Positions 28,219-38,362 of a stretch of 64,000 nucleotides of DNA are shown in pieces. How positions within the stretch are numbered: position 1 is the first letter of the stretch; every line of letters begins with the position of its first letter. Below the pieces are notes generated by a model. That model was not told the DNA's origin. It worked only from the letters and a program-made list of their open reading frames with translations, and ran no database searches. Location of the stretch: assembly GCA_021789595.1 (NCBI GenBank), contig JAJYJJ010000011.1:1-64000 (forward strand). The letters run 5' to 3'. The DNA is from Nitrospirota bacterium (GTDB lineage: Bacteria; Nitrospirota; Thermodesulfovibrionia; UBA6902; JAJYJJ01). A program made the position numbers and the translations under genes.

Positions 28219-30000
28219 ATGACAAGTGCAACAAGGGATAAGGTGACATCAGAAGGAACTAAGATATTGCCATTTTCTTCAGGGGAAGGAAGAGAGATAT
28301 ACAGGCACAGTGCTGCCCATATAATGGCGCATGCACTAAAAAAGCTTTATCCTGATGTTAAACTCGCAATAGGCCCTGCTACTTCAGAGGGTTTTTATTA
28401 CGACTTTGATTATGATACCAACTTTACCCAGGATGAGCTCATAAGGATAGAGGAGAAGATGCGGGAGATAATCAAGGCAGACAATCCATTTATCCGCAAG
28501 GAACTTACAAGACAGGAGGCAATGGAGCTATTCAGGCATGCTGGAGAACCCTATAAGGTTGAGCTGCTTGATGAGATACAGGACGAGATAGTCTCGATAT
28601 ATCAAGAAGGCGATTTTGTTGATCTCTGCCGTGGGCCTCACCTGCCTTCGACAGGCAGGATAAAGGCATTCAAGCTTTTAAGTATTGCAGGTGCATACTG
28701 GCGCGGTGATGAAAGGAACAAGATGCTCCAGAGGATATATGGGACTGCCTTTGACAGCAAGGACGAACTAAATGAATACCTAAACTATCTGGAGGAGATA
28801 AAAAAGAGGGACCACAGAAGGCTCGGGAAAGAGCTTGATCTGTTTAGCATAAGCGATGATATAGGTCCTGGCCTTGTGCTCTGGCATCCGAGAGGCGCAA
28901 TTATAAGAAAGACCATTGAGGATTTCTGGAGGGATGAACACTACAAGGCAGGTTATCATCTATTGTTTACCCCCCATATTGCACGGCTTGACCTCTGGAA
29001 GAAGAGCGGCCACTGGGACTTCTACAGGGAAAACATGTATTCTCCAGTTGATGTAGAAGGTCAGGAATACGAGATAAAGCCGATGAATTGTCCATTTCAT
29101 ATACATATATATAAGAGTCATCTGAGGAGTTATAAGGAATTACCAATACGGTTTGCAGAACTCGGCACAGTTTACAGGTATGAGAGATCAGGTGTGCTTC
29201 ATGGACTTTTGAGGGTAAGGGGTTTTACACAGGACGATGCCCATATCTTCTGCAGGGAAGAGCAGATTGAGGATGAGATACAGAGGGTTCTGGATTTTAC
29301 CCTGTTCATTCTAAGGACATTCGGCTTTGATAGATATGACATATATCTTTCAACGAGGCCCGAAAAGTATGTGGGCACGCTGGACGGCTGGGAACGTGCC
29401 ACAAGTGCCCTAAAGCAGTCCCTTGAGGCAAAAGGGCTATTACATAATATAAAGCCAGGGGAAGGTGCCTTCTATGGGCCGAAGATTGATATAGAGATTA
29501 AGGATTCCATCAACAGGGCATGGCAGTGTAGCACTATACAGGTGGACTTCAGTATCCCTGAGAGGTTTGACATTACATATCGCGGCAGTGATGGGAAGGA
29601 ACACAGGCCCATAATGATACACAGGGCACTAATGGGCTCCCTTGAGAGATTCTTTGGTGTCCTGATAGAGCATTATTCCGGGTCATTTCCATTATGGCTT
29701 TCGCCTGTTCAGGCTGTTGTGTTCAGCATTGCTGAAAGACATGCGGGATATGTCTCCAGCGTTGCTATGAAACTCAGGGATGAAGGTTTAAGGGTAGAAC
29801 TGAATGTAGACAACGAAAAGATTGGTTATAAGGTCAGACAGGCAATAGCATCAAGGATTCCATATATACTTGTTGCTGGCGATAAGGAGGTAGAGGATAA
29901 TACTATAAATGTAAGAAGGCGGGATGGAACCAATCTTGGGGCATTATCCATCCAGGAAACAAGCAGCATCCTTATGGATGATCTGAAAAACAGGAGGTGA
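28219..30000 (+). CDS. thrS: Threonyl-tRNA synthetase (no N-terminal TGS domain visible)
   Basis: HSAAHIMAHALKKLYPDVKLAIGPATSEGFYYDF, FVDLCRGPHLPSTG, MNCPFHIHIYK, RVRGFTQDDAHIFC, HRALMGSLERF. Confidence 0.96.
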   Translation: MTSATRDKVTSEGTKILPFSSGEGREIYRHSAAHIMAHALKKLYPDVKLAIGPATSEGFYYDFDYDTNFTQDELIRIEEKMREIIKADNPFIRKELTRQEAMELFRHAGEPYKVELLDEIQDEIVSIYQEGDFVDLCRGPHLPSTGRIKAFKLLSIAGAYWRGDERNKMLQRIYGTAFDSKDELNEYLNYLEEIKKRDHRRLGKELDLFSISDDIGPGLVLWHPRGAIIRKTIEDFWRDEHYKAGYHLLFTPHIARLDLWKKSGHWDFYRENMYSPVDVEGQEYEIKPMNCPFHIHIYKSHLRSYKELPIRFAELGTVYRYERSGVLHGLLRVRGFTQDDAHIFCREEQIEDEIQRVLDFTLFILRTFGFDRYDIYLSTRPEKYVGTLDGWERATSALKQSLEAKGLLHNIKPGEGAFYGPKIDIEIKDSINRAWQCSTIQVDFSIPERFDITYRGSDGKEHRPIMIHRALMGSLERFFGVLIEHYSGSFPLWLSPVQAVVFSIAERHAGYVSSVAMKLRDEGLRVELNVDNEKIGYKVRQAIASRIPYILVAGDKEVEDNTINVRRRDGTNLGALSIQETSSILMDDLKNRR

Positions 30001-30004
30001 TAGC

Positions 30005-30508
30005 ATAAGTAAAGAGGCAAGAATCAACGAAGAAATAAGGACAAAAGAAGTAAGACTTATAGACCCGGAAGGTAAACAGTTAGGGGTAGTTCCTATAAGG
30101 GAGGCATTGAGGATAGCAGAAGAACATGGTCTTGACCTTGTTGAGGTTGCGCCGCTTGCAAACCCTCCGGTCTGTAAGATAATGGACTTTGGAAAATACA
30201 GGTATCAACTTAGTAAAAAGACGGCAAAACACAAGGTCACCGAGGTTAAAGAGATAAAGGTAAGGCCTCAGATAGATGAACACGATCTTGATTTGAAGAT
30301 ACGAACCATCGAGCGATTTTTAAAGGATGGAAACAAGGCTAAGGTTACCATGATGTTTAGAGGCAGAGAGATAGTCCATTCGGCACTTTCAAGGAAGGTC
30401 TTTGAAAGGATAACAGATGCCCTTTTGGGAAAGGTTAATATAGAGCAAATGCCGAAACTTGAAGGTCACCATATGACAATGGTCCTTGCGCCAAAAACAA
30501 GCAAATAG
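30005..30508 (+). CDS. infC: Translation initiation factor IF-3 (probable AUA start)
   Basis: From ATA at 30005: (M)SKEARINEEIRTKEVRLIDPEGKQLGVVPI..., in frame with ORF 30107..30508; AGGAGGTGA immediately upstream. Confidence 0.92.
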   Translation: MSKEARINEEIRTKEVRLIDPEGKQLGVVPIREALRIAEEHGLDLVEVAPLANPPVCKIMDFGKYRYQLSKKTAKHKVTEVKEIKVRPQIDEHDLDLKIRTIERFLKDGNKAKVTMMFRGREIVHSALSRKVFERITDALLGKVNIEQMPKLEGHHMTMVLAPKTSK

Positions 30509-30551
30509 TCTAAGGCCAGTAAATACTCTAAGGATTGAACAGGAGGTATAA

Positions 30552-30749
30552 GTGCCAAAACTAAAAACACACAGAGGGGCTGCCAAGCGGTTCAAGATTA
30601 CCGGGACAGGAAAGGTCAGGAGGAGAAAGGCATACAAGAGTCATCTCCTCACCGGCAAGCCTGCAAAAAGGATGAGACGGTTAAGGTCAGGCGATACTGT
30701 TAATGATGCAAATAAGGACGCCATAAAAAAACTATTACCATATGCATAA
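30552..30749 (+). CDS. rpmI: 50S ribosomal protein L35
   Basis: [37 protein letters not shown] start. Confidence 0.97.
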   Translation: MPKLKTHRGAAKRFKITGTGKVRRRKAYKSHLLTGKPAKRMRRLRSGDTVNDANKDAIKKLLPYA

Positions 30750-30758
30750 AAAATGATC

Positions 30759-30785
30759 CCCTAAAAAATCAGAGGGTTTTTAGGG
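30759..30785 (+). promoter_or_regulatory. Hairpin between rpmI and rplT
   Basis: CCCTAAAAA-atcagaggg-TTTTTAGGG, 9-bp perfect stem. Confidence 0.6.
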
Positions 30786-30802
30786 TGGAAAGAGGTGAGA
30801 TA

Positions 30803-31162
30803 ATGCCAAGAGCAAAAGGTGGATTCAAGACAAGAAGGAGAAGGAAAAAGATTCTTAAGATGGCAAAGGGCTACTATGGCGGCAAAAGTCGCCTCTACAG
30901 GATTGCCACAGAAGCTGTTGACAGGGCATTGCTCTATGCCTATAGAGACAGGAGGAATAAGAAAAGGGAGTTCAGGTCATTATGGATTATCAGGATAAAT
31001 GCGGCTGTTAGAGCATTCGGCATGAGCTATAGCCAGTTTATGGCTGGCATAAAGAAGTCCAATATTGCGCTGAACAGAAAGGCCATTGCCGATATAGCAG
31101 TTAATGACCAGAAGGCGTTTTCAGACCTCATGGATACGGTGAAGAAGGCTGTAAATCAGTAG
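30803..31162 (+). CDS. rplT: 50S ribosomal protein L20
   Basis: [50 protein letters not shown]. Confidence 0.97.
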   Translation: MPRAKGGFKTRRRRKKILKMAKGYYGGKSRLYRIATEAVDRALLYAYRDRRNKKREFRSLWIIRINAAVRAFGMSYSQFMAGIKKSNIALNRKAIADIAVNDQKAFSDLMDTVKKAVNQ

Positions 31163-32179
31163 ATGCATGAAGAACTACTCAGGCTGAAGGAAGAGGCATT
31201 AAAGGATATAGCTGAGGCAGAAGAACTAAAGAGCCTTCAGGATATAAGGGTAAGATATTTAGGTAAAAAAGGTCTTGTTACAGAAAAACTTAAGGGCATT
31301 GCAGGACTTTCAAAACAGGAGAGGCCTGAATTTGGAAGGGTTCTTAATGAAATCAAGGCATTAATCGAGTCATCCATATCCAGAAAAGAAGACATCCTCA
31401 AGGCTGCTGACAAGCAGAGGATGCTCAGGTCTGAGGCAGTTGACATAAGCCTGCCTGGGTACTTTACTACCATTGGCAGGGAGCATCCCATAAGCAAGAT
31501 CCTCTCTGAGATTACCCAAGTCTTTACATCCCTTGGTTTTACAGTGGAGGAAGGCCCTGAGGTGGAATCTGATTATTACAATTTTGAGGCACTTAATATA
31601 CCAAAAGACCATCCTGCAAGGGATATGCAGGATACCTTTTACATATCAGATGACATATTGCTCAGGACCCATACATCCCCTGTCCAGGTCAGGGTTATGG
31701 AAAGGCAGAGACCTCCGTTACGTGTTATAGCCCCTGGGAAGGTCTATAGATGCGATTCTGACATCACACATACTCCGATGTTCCATCAGGTCGAGGGCTT
31801 TATGGTGGACACTGATATCCGTTTCAGCGACCTTAAAGGCATCCTTGAGCTTTTTATACATGCCATGTTTGGGCCAGAGACCTCTATACGGTTTCGACCA
31901 AGTTTTTTCCCCTTTACAGAGCCAAGCGCTGAGATTGACATAGGATGTGTGTTATGTTTTGGTGCAGGATGCAAGGTCTGTAAGGACACGGGCTGGCTTG
32001 AGATACTTGGTGCAGGCATGATAAATCCACGGGTTTTTGAGATGGTTCATTACGACCCTGAGATATACACAGGTTTTGCCTTTGGCATGGGTGTTGAGAG
32101 GATAACAATGCTTAAATATGGCATTGATGATATAAGGCTCTTTTTTGAAAACGACATACGGTTCCTGGAGCAGTTCTGA
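31163..32179 (+). CDS. pheS: Phenylalanyl-tRNA synthetase alpha subunit
   Basis: VRYLGKKGLVT, HPARDMQDTFYI, LLRTHTSPVQVR, GMGVERITMLKYGIDDIR. Confidence 0.97.
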   Translation: MHEELLRLKEEALKDIAEAEELKSLQDIRVRYLGKKGLVTEKLKGIAGLSKQERPEFGRVLNEIKALIESSISRKEDILKAADKQRMLRSEAVDISLPGYFTTIGREHPISKILSEITQVFTSLGFTVEEGPEVESDYYNFEALNIPKDHPARDMQDTFYISDDILLRTHTSPVQVRVMERQRPPLRVIAPGKVYRCDSDITHTPMFHQVEGFMVDTDIRFSDLKGILELFIHAMFGPETSIRFRPSFFPFTEPSAEIDIGCVLCFGAGCKVCKDTGWLEILGAGMINPRVFEMVHYDPEIYTGFAFGMGVERITMLKYGIDDIRLFFENDIRFLEQF

Positions 32180-34266
32180 TGAGGGCGTCTTTCATCTGGC
32201 TCAAGGAATTCGTATACCTTGACAGGGATGTCAAAGAGGTTGCGCATGCACTTACCATGACAGGCCTTGAGGTGGAGGGCATTGACGATATAGATGGCGA
32301 CAGTATCCTTGAGATTAATGTAACGCCGAACAGGCCTGATTGCCTGAGTATCCTCGGCATTGCAAGAGAGCTTTCAGCCATATACGAAATCCCGCTTAAT
32401 CTTAAAACTCATGCAATTAATGAGGTCAAGGGAAAACTCCCTGATATAAGAATACTGCAACCTGAGTTGTGCCAGAGGTATGCGTGCAGGCCAATACTTG
32501 ATGTCAATGTACAACCCTCTCCCCTGTGGATGCAGAAAAGGCTTGAGGCACATGGCTTCAGACCAATAAATAACATCGTAGATGTAACAAACTATGTCCT
32601 TATTGAGATGGGACATCCTTTGCATGCCTTTGACTACGACAGGATAAAAGGCAATGAGCTACTGGTTGGAAGGCTGAAGCACAAAGACAATTTTTTAACA
32701 CTTGATGGCATTGAAAGAGAGATATCGCCTGATATGTTACTTATAATGGACAGGGAAAGACCTATTGCAATTGCAGGTGTCATGGGCGGGGAAAATACTG
32801 AGGTTACATCTGATACGCGCAATATCCTCCTTGAATCAGCGTATTTCTCACCTTCATCCGTAAGAAGGACTTCAAGGGCTCTTAATCTGAGGACAGATGC
32901 ATCCTACAGGTTTGAAAGAGGAACCGACATAGAAGGCCTTGTAATGGCATTAAACAGGGCTGCACAACTTATATCTGAGCTTGCAGGCGGCAGTGTCCTT
33001 GAAAAGATTGATGTATATCCTGATGTCTATATATATCAGACAATAGATCTCTCAACCAAGAAATTAAACAGTGTCCTTGGAACAGGACTTAGAACCGATT
33101 ATATTGCAGATACCCTGAAGAGATTGAATCTGACGATTGAAGGAGTAGGGGAGGACATGAAGGTTACTCCCCCTACCTACAGGAGGGATATTAGGCGTGA
33201 TATAGACCTGATTGAAGAGGTTGCAAGGCTTTATGGTTATGACAGGATTCTGACCACACTGCCTGCTGGTAGAATGCTGCCGTTGAAAAGCAGCGAAAGG
33301 GCAATTGTCCAAAGGATAAAAGATATCGTGAGGGGCTGTGGTTATACAGAGGTAATAAACTATAGCTTTCTCGATCCTGTTTCGCTGGATACGCTGCATT
33401 TACCCGAAGCGGATAGGAGGATGCGGCTGATAAGGATATTAAATCCCCTGAGAAAGGAAGAGGAGGCTCTGCGGACAACACTTGTGCCGGCACTGATAGA
33501 TAATCTTATTCTTAATATCCGAAGGGCACAAAAGGATATAAGGCTGTTTGAGGTCTCCAAGGTCTTTTTCTCAACGAAGGATGAAATGTCAACTGGCTCT
33601 CCAAAGAATCTTTCACCTTCGGGGGTCAAGGAGGTTTTGACATTAGCAGGCATCCTCTTTAAGGGTGAACAACATCTCCTGTGGAAAAACAATGTGGGTG
33701 AGTTTTTTAGGCTGAAGGGCTGTATTGAGTCTATTTTCTTTGACCTGAAGATAACAGATTACTCATTCCAGACCGTATCGGGGAACCATGTAGAGCCGTT
33801 TCTCCACCCTAATAAATCTGCAAGGGTTGCTGTTGCTGGAGAGTTCATCGGTTATCTTGGAATACTCCATCCTGACATTGAAGAGTCTATGGGGGTAGAT
33901 GGTGAAATAGCAATCTTTGAGATAGATATGGATAGGCTTACTGCCCTTTGTCCAAAACAGATAAAATACAGGGCAATCCCAAGGTATCCGTCGGTTGATA
34001 GAGACGTGGCTGTTGTTGTGGATGATACCCTGCCAGCCATTGAGATTGAAAAGGCCATAAGGGCGTTTCCCGCAAGCATTATTGAATCTGTGAGGCTCTT
34101 CGATGTATACAAGGGTGCTAACATACTGGAAGGTAAAAAGAGTCTTGCATTCTCCATATGCTACAGGGCAGATAACAGAACACTTACTGCAGAGGAGGTA
34201 GATGACCTGCATATGAAGATAGCAGGATACTTAAAAAAGACCTTTGGTGCATGGTTAAGGTCTTAG
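32179..34266 (+). CDS. pheT: Phenylalanyl-tRNA synthetase beta subunit lacking the tRNA-binding OB domain
   Basis: VTPNRPDCLSILGIAREL, NNIVDVTNYVLIEMGHPLHAFDYD; MTGLEVEGIDDIDGDSILEINVTPNRPD shows the OB insert missing. Confidence 0.95.
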   Translation: MRASFIWLKEFVYLDRDVKEVAHALTMTGLEVEGIDDIDGDSILEINVTPNRPDCLSILGIARELSAIYEIPLNLKTHAINEVKGKLPDIRILQPELCQRYACRPILDVNVQPSPLWMQKRLEAHGFRPINNIVDVTNYVLIEMGHPLHAFDYDRIKGNELLVGRLKHKDNFLTLDGIEREISPDMLLIMDRERPIAIAGVMGGENTEVTSDTRNILLESAYFSPSSVRRTSRALNLRTDASYRFERGTDIEGLVMALNRAAQLISELAGGSVLEKIDVYPDVYIYQTIDLSTKKLNSVLGTGLRTDYIADTLKRLNLTIEGVGEDMKVTPPTYRRDIRRDIDLIEEVARLYGYDRILTTLPAGRMLPLKSSERAIVQRIKDIVRGCGYTEVINYSFLDPVSLDTLHLPEADRRMRLIRILNPLRKEEEALRTTLVPALIDNLILNIRRAQKDIRLFEVSKVFFSTKDEMSTGSPKNLSPSGVKEVLTLAGILFKGEQHLLWKNNVGEFFRLKGCIESIFFDLKITDYSFQTVSGNHVEPFLHPNKSARVAVAGEFIGYLGILHPDIEESMGVDGEIAIFEIDMDRLTALCPKQIKYRAIPRYPSVDRDVAVVVDDTLPAIEIEKAIRAFPASIIESVRLFDVYKGANILEGKKSLAFSICYRADNRTLTAEEVDDLHMKIAGYLKKTFGAWLRS

Positions 34267-35082
34267 CTCTGCCTTAACCCTCTGTACCGTTTCCTGAACC
34301 CTGCTCTCATAAAATCCCTGGAGGATTTCCGAGATGCGGGGATATTTCCCTGTCAACTCCTCAAGGTCTGCCCTGCCAATCTCGAAGACCTCAATATCTG
34401 TGCTTGCTATTACACTCGCTGTTCTCGGCCTTCCTGTGAGAAAGGCAACCTCGCCAAATATGTCGCCGTCAGAGAGGGTTGCAAGCCCTATCTCTTTTCC
34501 ACCTATGTGCGTAATAACCTTTGCAATGCCTTTCTTGATTATGAACAGAGAATCGCCCGAATCCCCTTCCTCAACAATCCTGTCTTCAGACTGAAAAGAA
34601 AGGGGGATAAGTTTGCCTTTAAGCTCTGAAAGCTCCTCGGCAGACATTCCCGAAAAAAGCGATAACTCTCCTATTGCACCAGACTCCGATGTGAAAGGCT
34701 CCTCCACAGGCTCTATTTCTTCCATGGGTTTGCCCAATGCCGATATAGTAGCAGGCCTGAGTGTCTCCTGTTCCTTCAGTATCTCATCAAGCCTTTTAAG
34801 TGAAACAGAATCATCAGTGTCTATCTTCAGTATCATCTTGTAAAGGGCCAATGTCTTGTCCTTGAAGCCTTCCTTATACAGGATGGCTGCTGCCTTATGG
34901 TAGGATGACACAGCCATCTCCTTTTGCCCTGTCTTCTGATAGGCATCACCCATCCTGAGATAGACCAGGTGGTTTTTTGGTTCAAGGCTGCTGATTGTAT
35001 AGAGCAGTTCAATTACCTTATTCCATCGCTCCTTTTTTACAAGATCAGAATAGTCTTCCCACAGTTCTTCCTTATTTTTCAT
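34255..35082 (-). CDS. TPR-like / cyclic nucleotide-binding domain protein
   Basis: TPR-like repeats then GELSLFSGM...IVEEGDSGDSLFIIKKGIAKV...GDIFGEVAFLTGRPRTASVIA. Confidence 0.88.
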   Translation of the reverse strand: MKNKEELWEDYSDLVKKERWNKVIELLYTISSLEPKNHLVYLRMGDAYQKTGQKEMAVSSYHKAAAILYKEGFKDKTLALYKMILKIDTDDSVSLKRLDEILKEQETLRPATISALGKPMEEIEPVEEPFTSESGAIGELSLFSGMSAEELSELKGKLIPLSFQSEDRIVEEGDSGDSLFIIKKGIAKVITHIGGKEIGLATLSDGDIFGEVAFLTGRPRTASVIASTDIEVFEIGRADLEELTGKYPRISEILQGFYESRVQETVQRVKAELRP

Positions 35083-35286
35083 CTAATCACCTACCTTATA
35101 GCCTGATTTCTCTATAGCCCTTTTTATTATGCCATCATCCACAGCCTCCTCATCATATTTCACCTCTGCCTCTCCTATAGTAACCTTCGAGTCCTTTACA
35201 GCGTTGAGACTATCCAATGCCTTTTTAACCCTCATTACACAGTGCTGACAGCTCATGCCATGGATCTTTATAGTCTTTGTAATCAT
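35083..35286 (-). CDS. Heavy-metal-associated (CopZ-like) protein
   Basis: IKIHGMSCQHCVMRVKKAL. Confidence 0.9.
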   Translation of the reverse strand: MITKTIKIHGMSCQHCVMRVKKALDSLNAVKDSKVTIGEAEVKYDEEAVDDGIIKRAIEKSGYKVGD

Positions 35287-35384
35287 CCTGCCTCCCCTTT
35301 TTATATTTTAACTACAAAATTTGATATAATCAATACAGGTTTATTCAGCGGTTGCAGAAACAGTAAAAACCTCTGGAGGGGAAT

Positions 35385-36383
35385 ATGATCTTATGCAGAA
35401 ATATCTTTTGTTTTTTTGCTGTCTTAACAATAGCCCTATCAGGATGCGAATCCCTCAAGTCTTCCAGGCCTATCATTCCGATAAAAGAATATGAGCGGAT
35501 GATCGTCGGGAGGCTCGATGCCCAATATGTTGGAACTCAGAATTGTCTTTCTGCCTGCCATTATCATGACAAGATAAGGCGTGACTTTGAGGCAAGCACA
35601 ATGGGGCTTCAACTTTCAAGAAAATCTGGCCTACCTATAGTTGATTGTGAGTCATGCCATGGGCCAGGAAGCCTTGCCATAGAAGGGATAACCCCTGAAA
35701 AGGTCGCGATGGATGCAAAGCAGGGAAAACAGACTGCGTGCAACTATAAAACCCTAATCGACCTGAATAACCTTCCTGCTCAGGCAAAATCCCTCATATG
35801 TCTTAAGTGTCACACTGCCAATGCAACCTTCAATCTTCATAATTGGAATGCGGGTGTTCATGCGATCAATGATGTCTCATGTTTTGACTGCCACAAGATT
35901 CATGCGGGACCTGATCTAACGGTTAAACCAAGGGAAATATCTGAGATGTGTTACAAATGCCATCAGGAGATTAAGGCGGAGTTTTCACTGCCGAGTCATC
36001 ATCCGGTACCCGAGAAAAGGATGTTCTGCACAGACTGTCATGACCCGCATGGGACATCCAACGATAAAATGTTAAGAAAAGATACTGTGAAACAGACATG
36101 TACCCAATGCCATGCAGAGAAGGAAGGCCCATTTGTATACGAGCATGCTGAAAACACAGAGGACTGTCGGACATGCCACAGCCCTCACGGCTCGATAAAC
36201 AACAATCTGCTTGTACTGCGGGTGCCCTTTTTATGCCTCCAGTGCCATTCAGGGCACAGGACATCGAGCACCTCTGCAATAGAATCAAAAGGGGCGTTTT
36301 ATACAAGATGCACAGACTGCCATTCACAGATTCACGGCACAGACCTTCCATCTCCAAGTGGTAGTGGAAGGTTTATCCAGTAG
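35385..36383 (+). CDS. Decaheme c-type cytochrome lipoprotein
   Basis: Lipobox ALSGC; nine CXXCH plus one CX3CH (CLSACH). Confidence 0.9.
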   Translation: MILCRNIFCFFAVLTIALSGCESLKSSRPIIPIKEYERMIVGRLDAQYVGTQNCLSACHYHDKIRRDFEASTMGLQLSRKSGLPIVDCESCHGPGSLAIEGITPEKVAMDAKQGKQTACNYKTLIDLNNLPAQAKSLICLKCHTANATFNLHNWNAGVHAINDVSCFDCHKIHAGPDLTVKPREISEMCYKCHQEIKAEFSLPSHHPVPEKRMFCTDCHDPHGTSNDKMLRKDTVKQTCTQCHAEKEGPFVYEHAENTEDCRTCHSPHGSINNNLLVLRVPFLCLQCHSGHRTSSTSAIESKGAFYTRCTDCHSQIHGTDLPSPSGSGRFIQ

Positions 36384-36394
36384 GGGAGGGTGAG

Positions 36395-38362
36395 ATGAAA
36401 AAGATATTTATCTCTCTTTTGTTCGTTATAATTTCTGGCAGTACGGTTTTAGCTCAGGGGGTTGATACAGGCGAGGTTACTTCAGAAGAGGTATATACAT
36501 TCCCTGTGATAAAGCCAGAGGTATCCACATTTGGCGGCTACAGGTTTGTTGACCTCAGCGGCTCTGAAAGGGCTGACGAATATGAATACCTGCACGACTC
36601 CATCTCATTGGGTGGCGAGGCAAGGATATTTTCATTTCCCCATAGATTCCACCTCGACCTTGATCTAAAAGACAGAAAGGACTATTTCAGTGATATCAGT
36701 TATTCATATAAGGATATTGTTCAGTTCAGGTGGATAAACAGGACGCTGTTCCATAACCTGGATAACATCAGGCTTATAGACCTTGATCCTGCAACACCAT
36801 CCCCTGGTGTTGATGCCAGAGACATGGATGAGAAGTATGGTGTAAAGGTTGGCATGAACACTGTCTTCTTAAGATTTAAGACGCCTGATTATCCATTTCA
36901 TATCTATGCAGAAGGCAGCCTCGTAGAAAAAGACGGAACACAACAGCAGAGAAGCCTGTTAGGGGCAGGTTATTTTAACGATATTGTAAGAACTTCTCAG
37001 AGCAGGAATATAGACTGGCAGACGAGAAACCTTGTTATTGGAGTAAACAGCCATCTCGGACCAATCGAAGTTGATATATCCCATGGTGAAAAGAGATTTA
37101 CTGCAGGCGGTGATACGGTTCTCTACGATACCTATTCGGCCGCAGGCTCTCCCCCTGGTTCAACAAGGGCGGCAGGTGTATTCCCTCATAATCTGATCCC
37201 CGATCTTACAGGCTCGTCAAATACTATAAAGATTCACACCTCTTATACAGGAAGCATTGTTGCCGCTGCAACCATCTCAAAAACAGACAGAAAGAATGAG
37301 GACAGCGGAGCAAGGGCAGGTTATTTTATGGGCGCGGGCGAGGTGACATGGATGCTCACGACAAGACTCGCATTCTTTCTGAATTACAGGCATAAAGAGG
37401 CCGATATAGATAATCCAGGCAGTATAACTATAGCAGATATATCAAATCCTGCAAACACCTATACCTATCAGGTAAGACCCTCCATCTCATCAATGACCGA
37501 CACAGTTTCAGGAGTACTACGCTACAGACCAATCTCGTTTTTAACTCTCAGGACAGAGTATTCTTACGAGAATATCCACAGAAAAAATGCCCACGAATGG
37601 AATATTCCTGACTCGACAAAAAGGGACATCCTATCTTTATCGGCAGATACGAGGATTTTAAAGGGCGTAAATCTCAGGGCAAGGTATATACATAAGGAAA
37701 TAGATAATCCTGCATATAATATAGAGCCTAACCGTTGCAATGAGGGCAGGGTATCGGTCTCATGGATACCGATCCCGAGGATAAATACACTGTTAAGCTA
37801 CAGCATTGTAAGGGAGAAGCGGAATGATCTGTACTATGATGGTGTCCAAGATGCAGGAGACAGGGATGCAAAAAGGGATAGGCTGCTGGGCAGTATTACA
37901 TTCCTCATCTTAAAAAACCTTTCGCTTACTACAAGCTATGCCTATATGCATAACAAAGTTACGCAGGATATAGTCTATGGTTCAAGCATTTCCCCGTTCC
38001 CTGAACTGCTCGATCCAGCGGTTCCATATAAAGATATGGCTCATAATTATGCAATTGATGTCAACTATATGCCGAAGAACAACATAACTGTTAATGCAGG
38101 CATCAGCTATTCAATAAGCAGCGGGATGTTCTATCCTAACAGCCAGGATCTCCTGCAACCAGTGTCTGTTGCGTCATTCTCTGAACTCAAGTTAAGAGAA
38201 ACCGTCTATTCTGCCTCAGGAGAATATAGATTCAGAAATGGTTTTGCAGCAGGTCTCCAGCTTAGATATACTGTTGTCAAGGATGTTTTAGATAATCCCA
38301 ATGACGATTTGAATAATGGCAAGGCGCATATCATATTGCTGACGCTCTCAAAGAGGTGGTAA
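36395..38362 (+). CDS. Outer-membrane beta-barrel, MtrB/PioB-like porin partner of the decaheme cytochrome
   Basis: Signal peptide, long alternating aromatic strands, terminal LSKRW; directly follows the decaheme gene. Confidence 0.65.
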   Translation: MKKIFISLLFVIISGSTVLAQGVDTGEVTSEEVYTFPVIKPEVSTFGGYRFVDLSGSERADEYEYLHDSISLGGEARIFSFPHRFHLDLDLKDRKDYFSDISYSYKDIVQFRWINRTLFHNLDNIRLIDLDPATPSPGVDARDMDEKYGVKVGMNTVFLRFKTPDYPFHIYAEGSLVEKDGTQQQRSLLGAGYFNDIVRTSQSRNIDWQTRNLVIGVNSHLGPIEVDISHGEKRFTAGGDTVLYDTYSAAGSPPGSTRAAGVFPHNLIPDLTGSSNTIKIHTSYTGSIVAAATISKTDRKNEDSGARAGYFMGAGEVTWMLTTRLAFFLNYRHKEADIDNPGSITIADISNPANTYTYQVRPSISSMTDTVSGVLRYRPISFLTLRTEYSYENIHRKNAHEWNIPDSTKRDILSLSADTRILKGVNLRARYIHKEIDNPAYNIEPNRCNEGRVSVSWIPIPRINTLLSYSIVREKRNDLYYDGVQDAGDRDAKRDRLLGSITFLILKNLSLTTSYAYMHNKVTQDIVYGSSISPFPELLDPAVPYKDMAHNYAIDVNYMPKNNITVNAGISYSISSGMFYPNSQDLLQPVSVASFSELKLRETVYSASGEYRFRNGFAAGLQLRYTVVKDVLDNPNDDLNNGKAHIILLTLSKRW

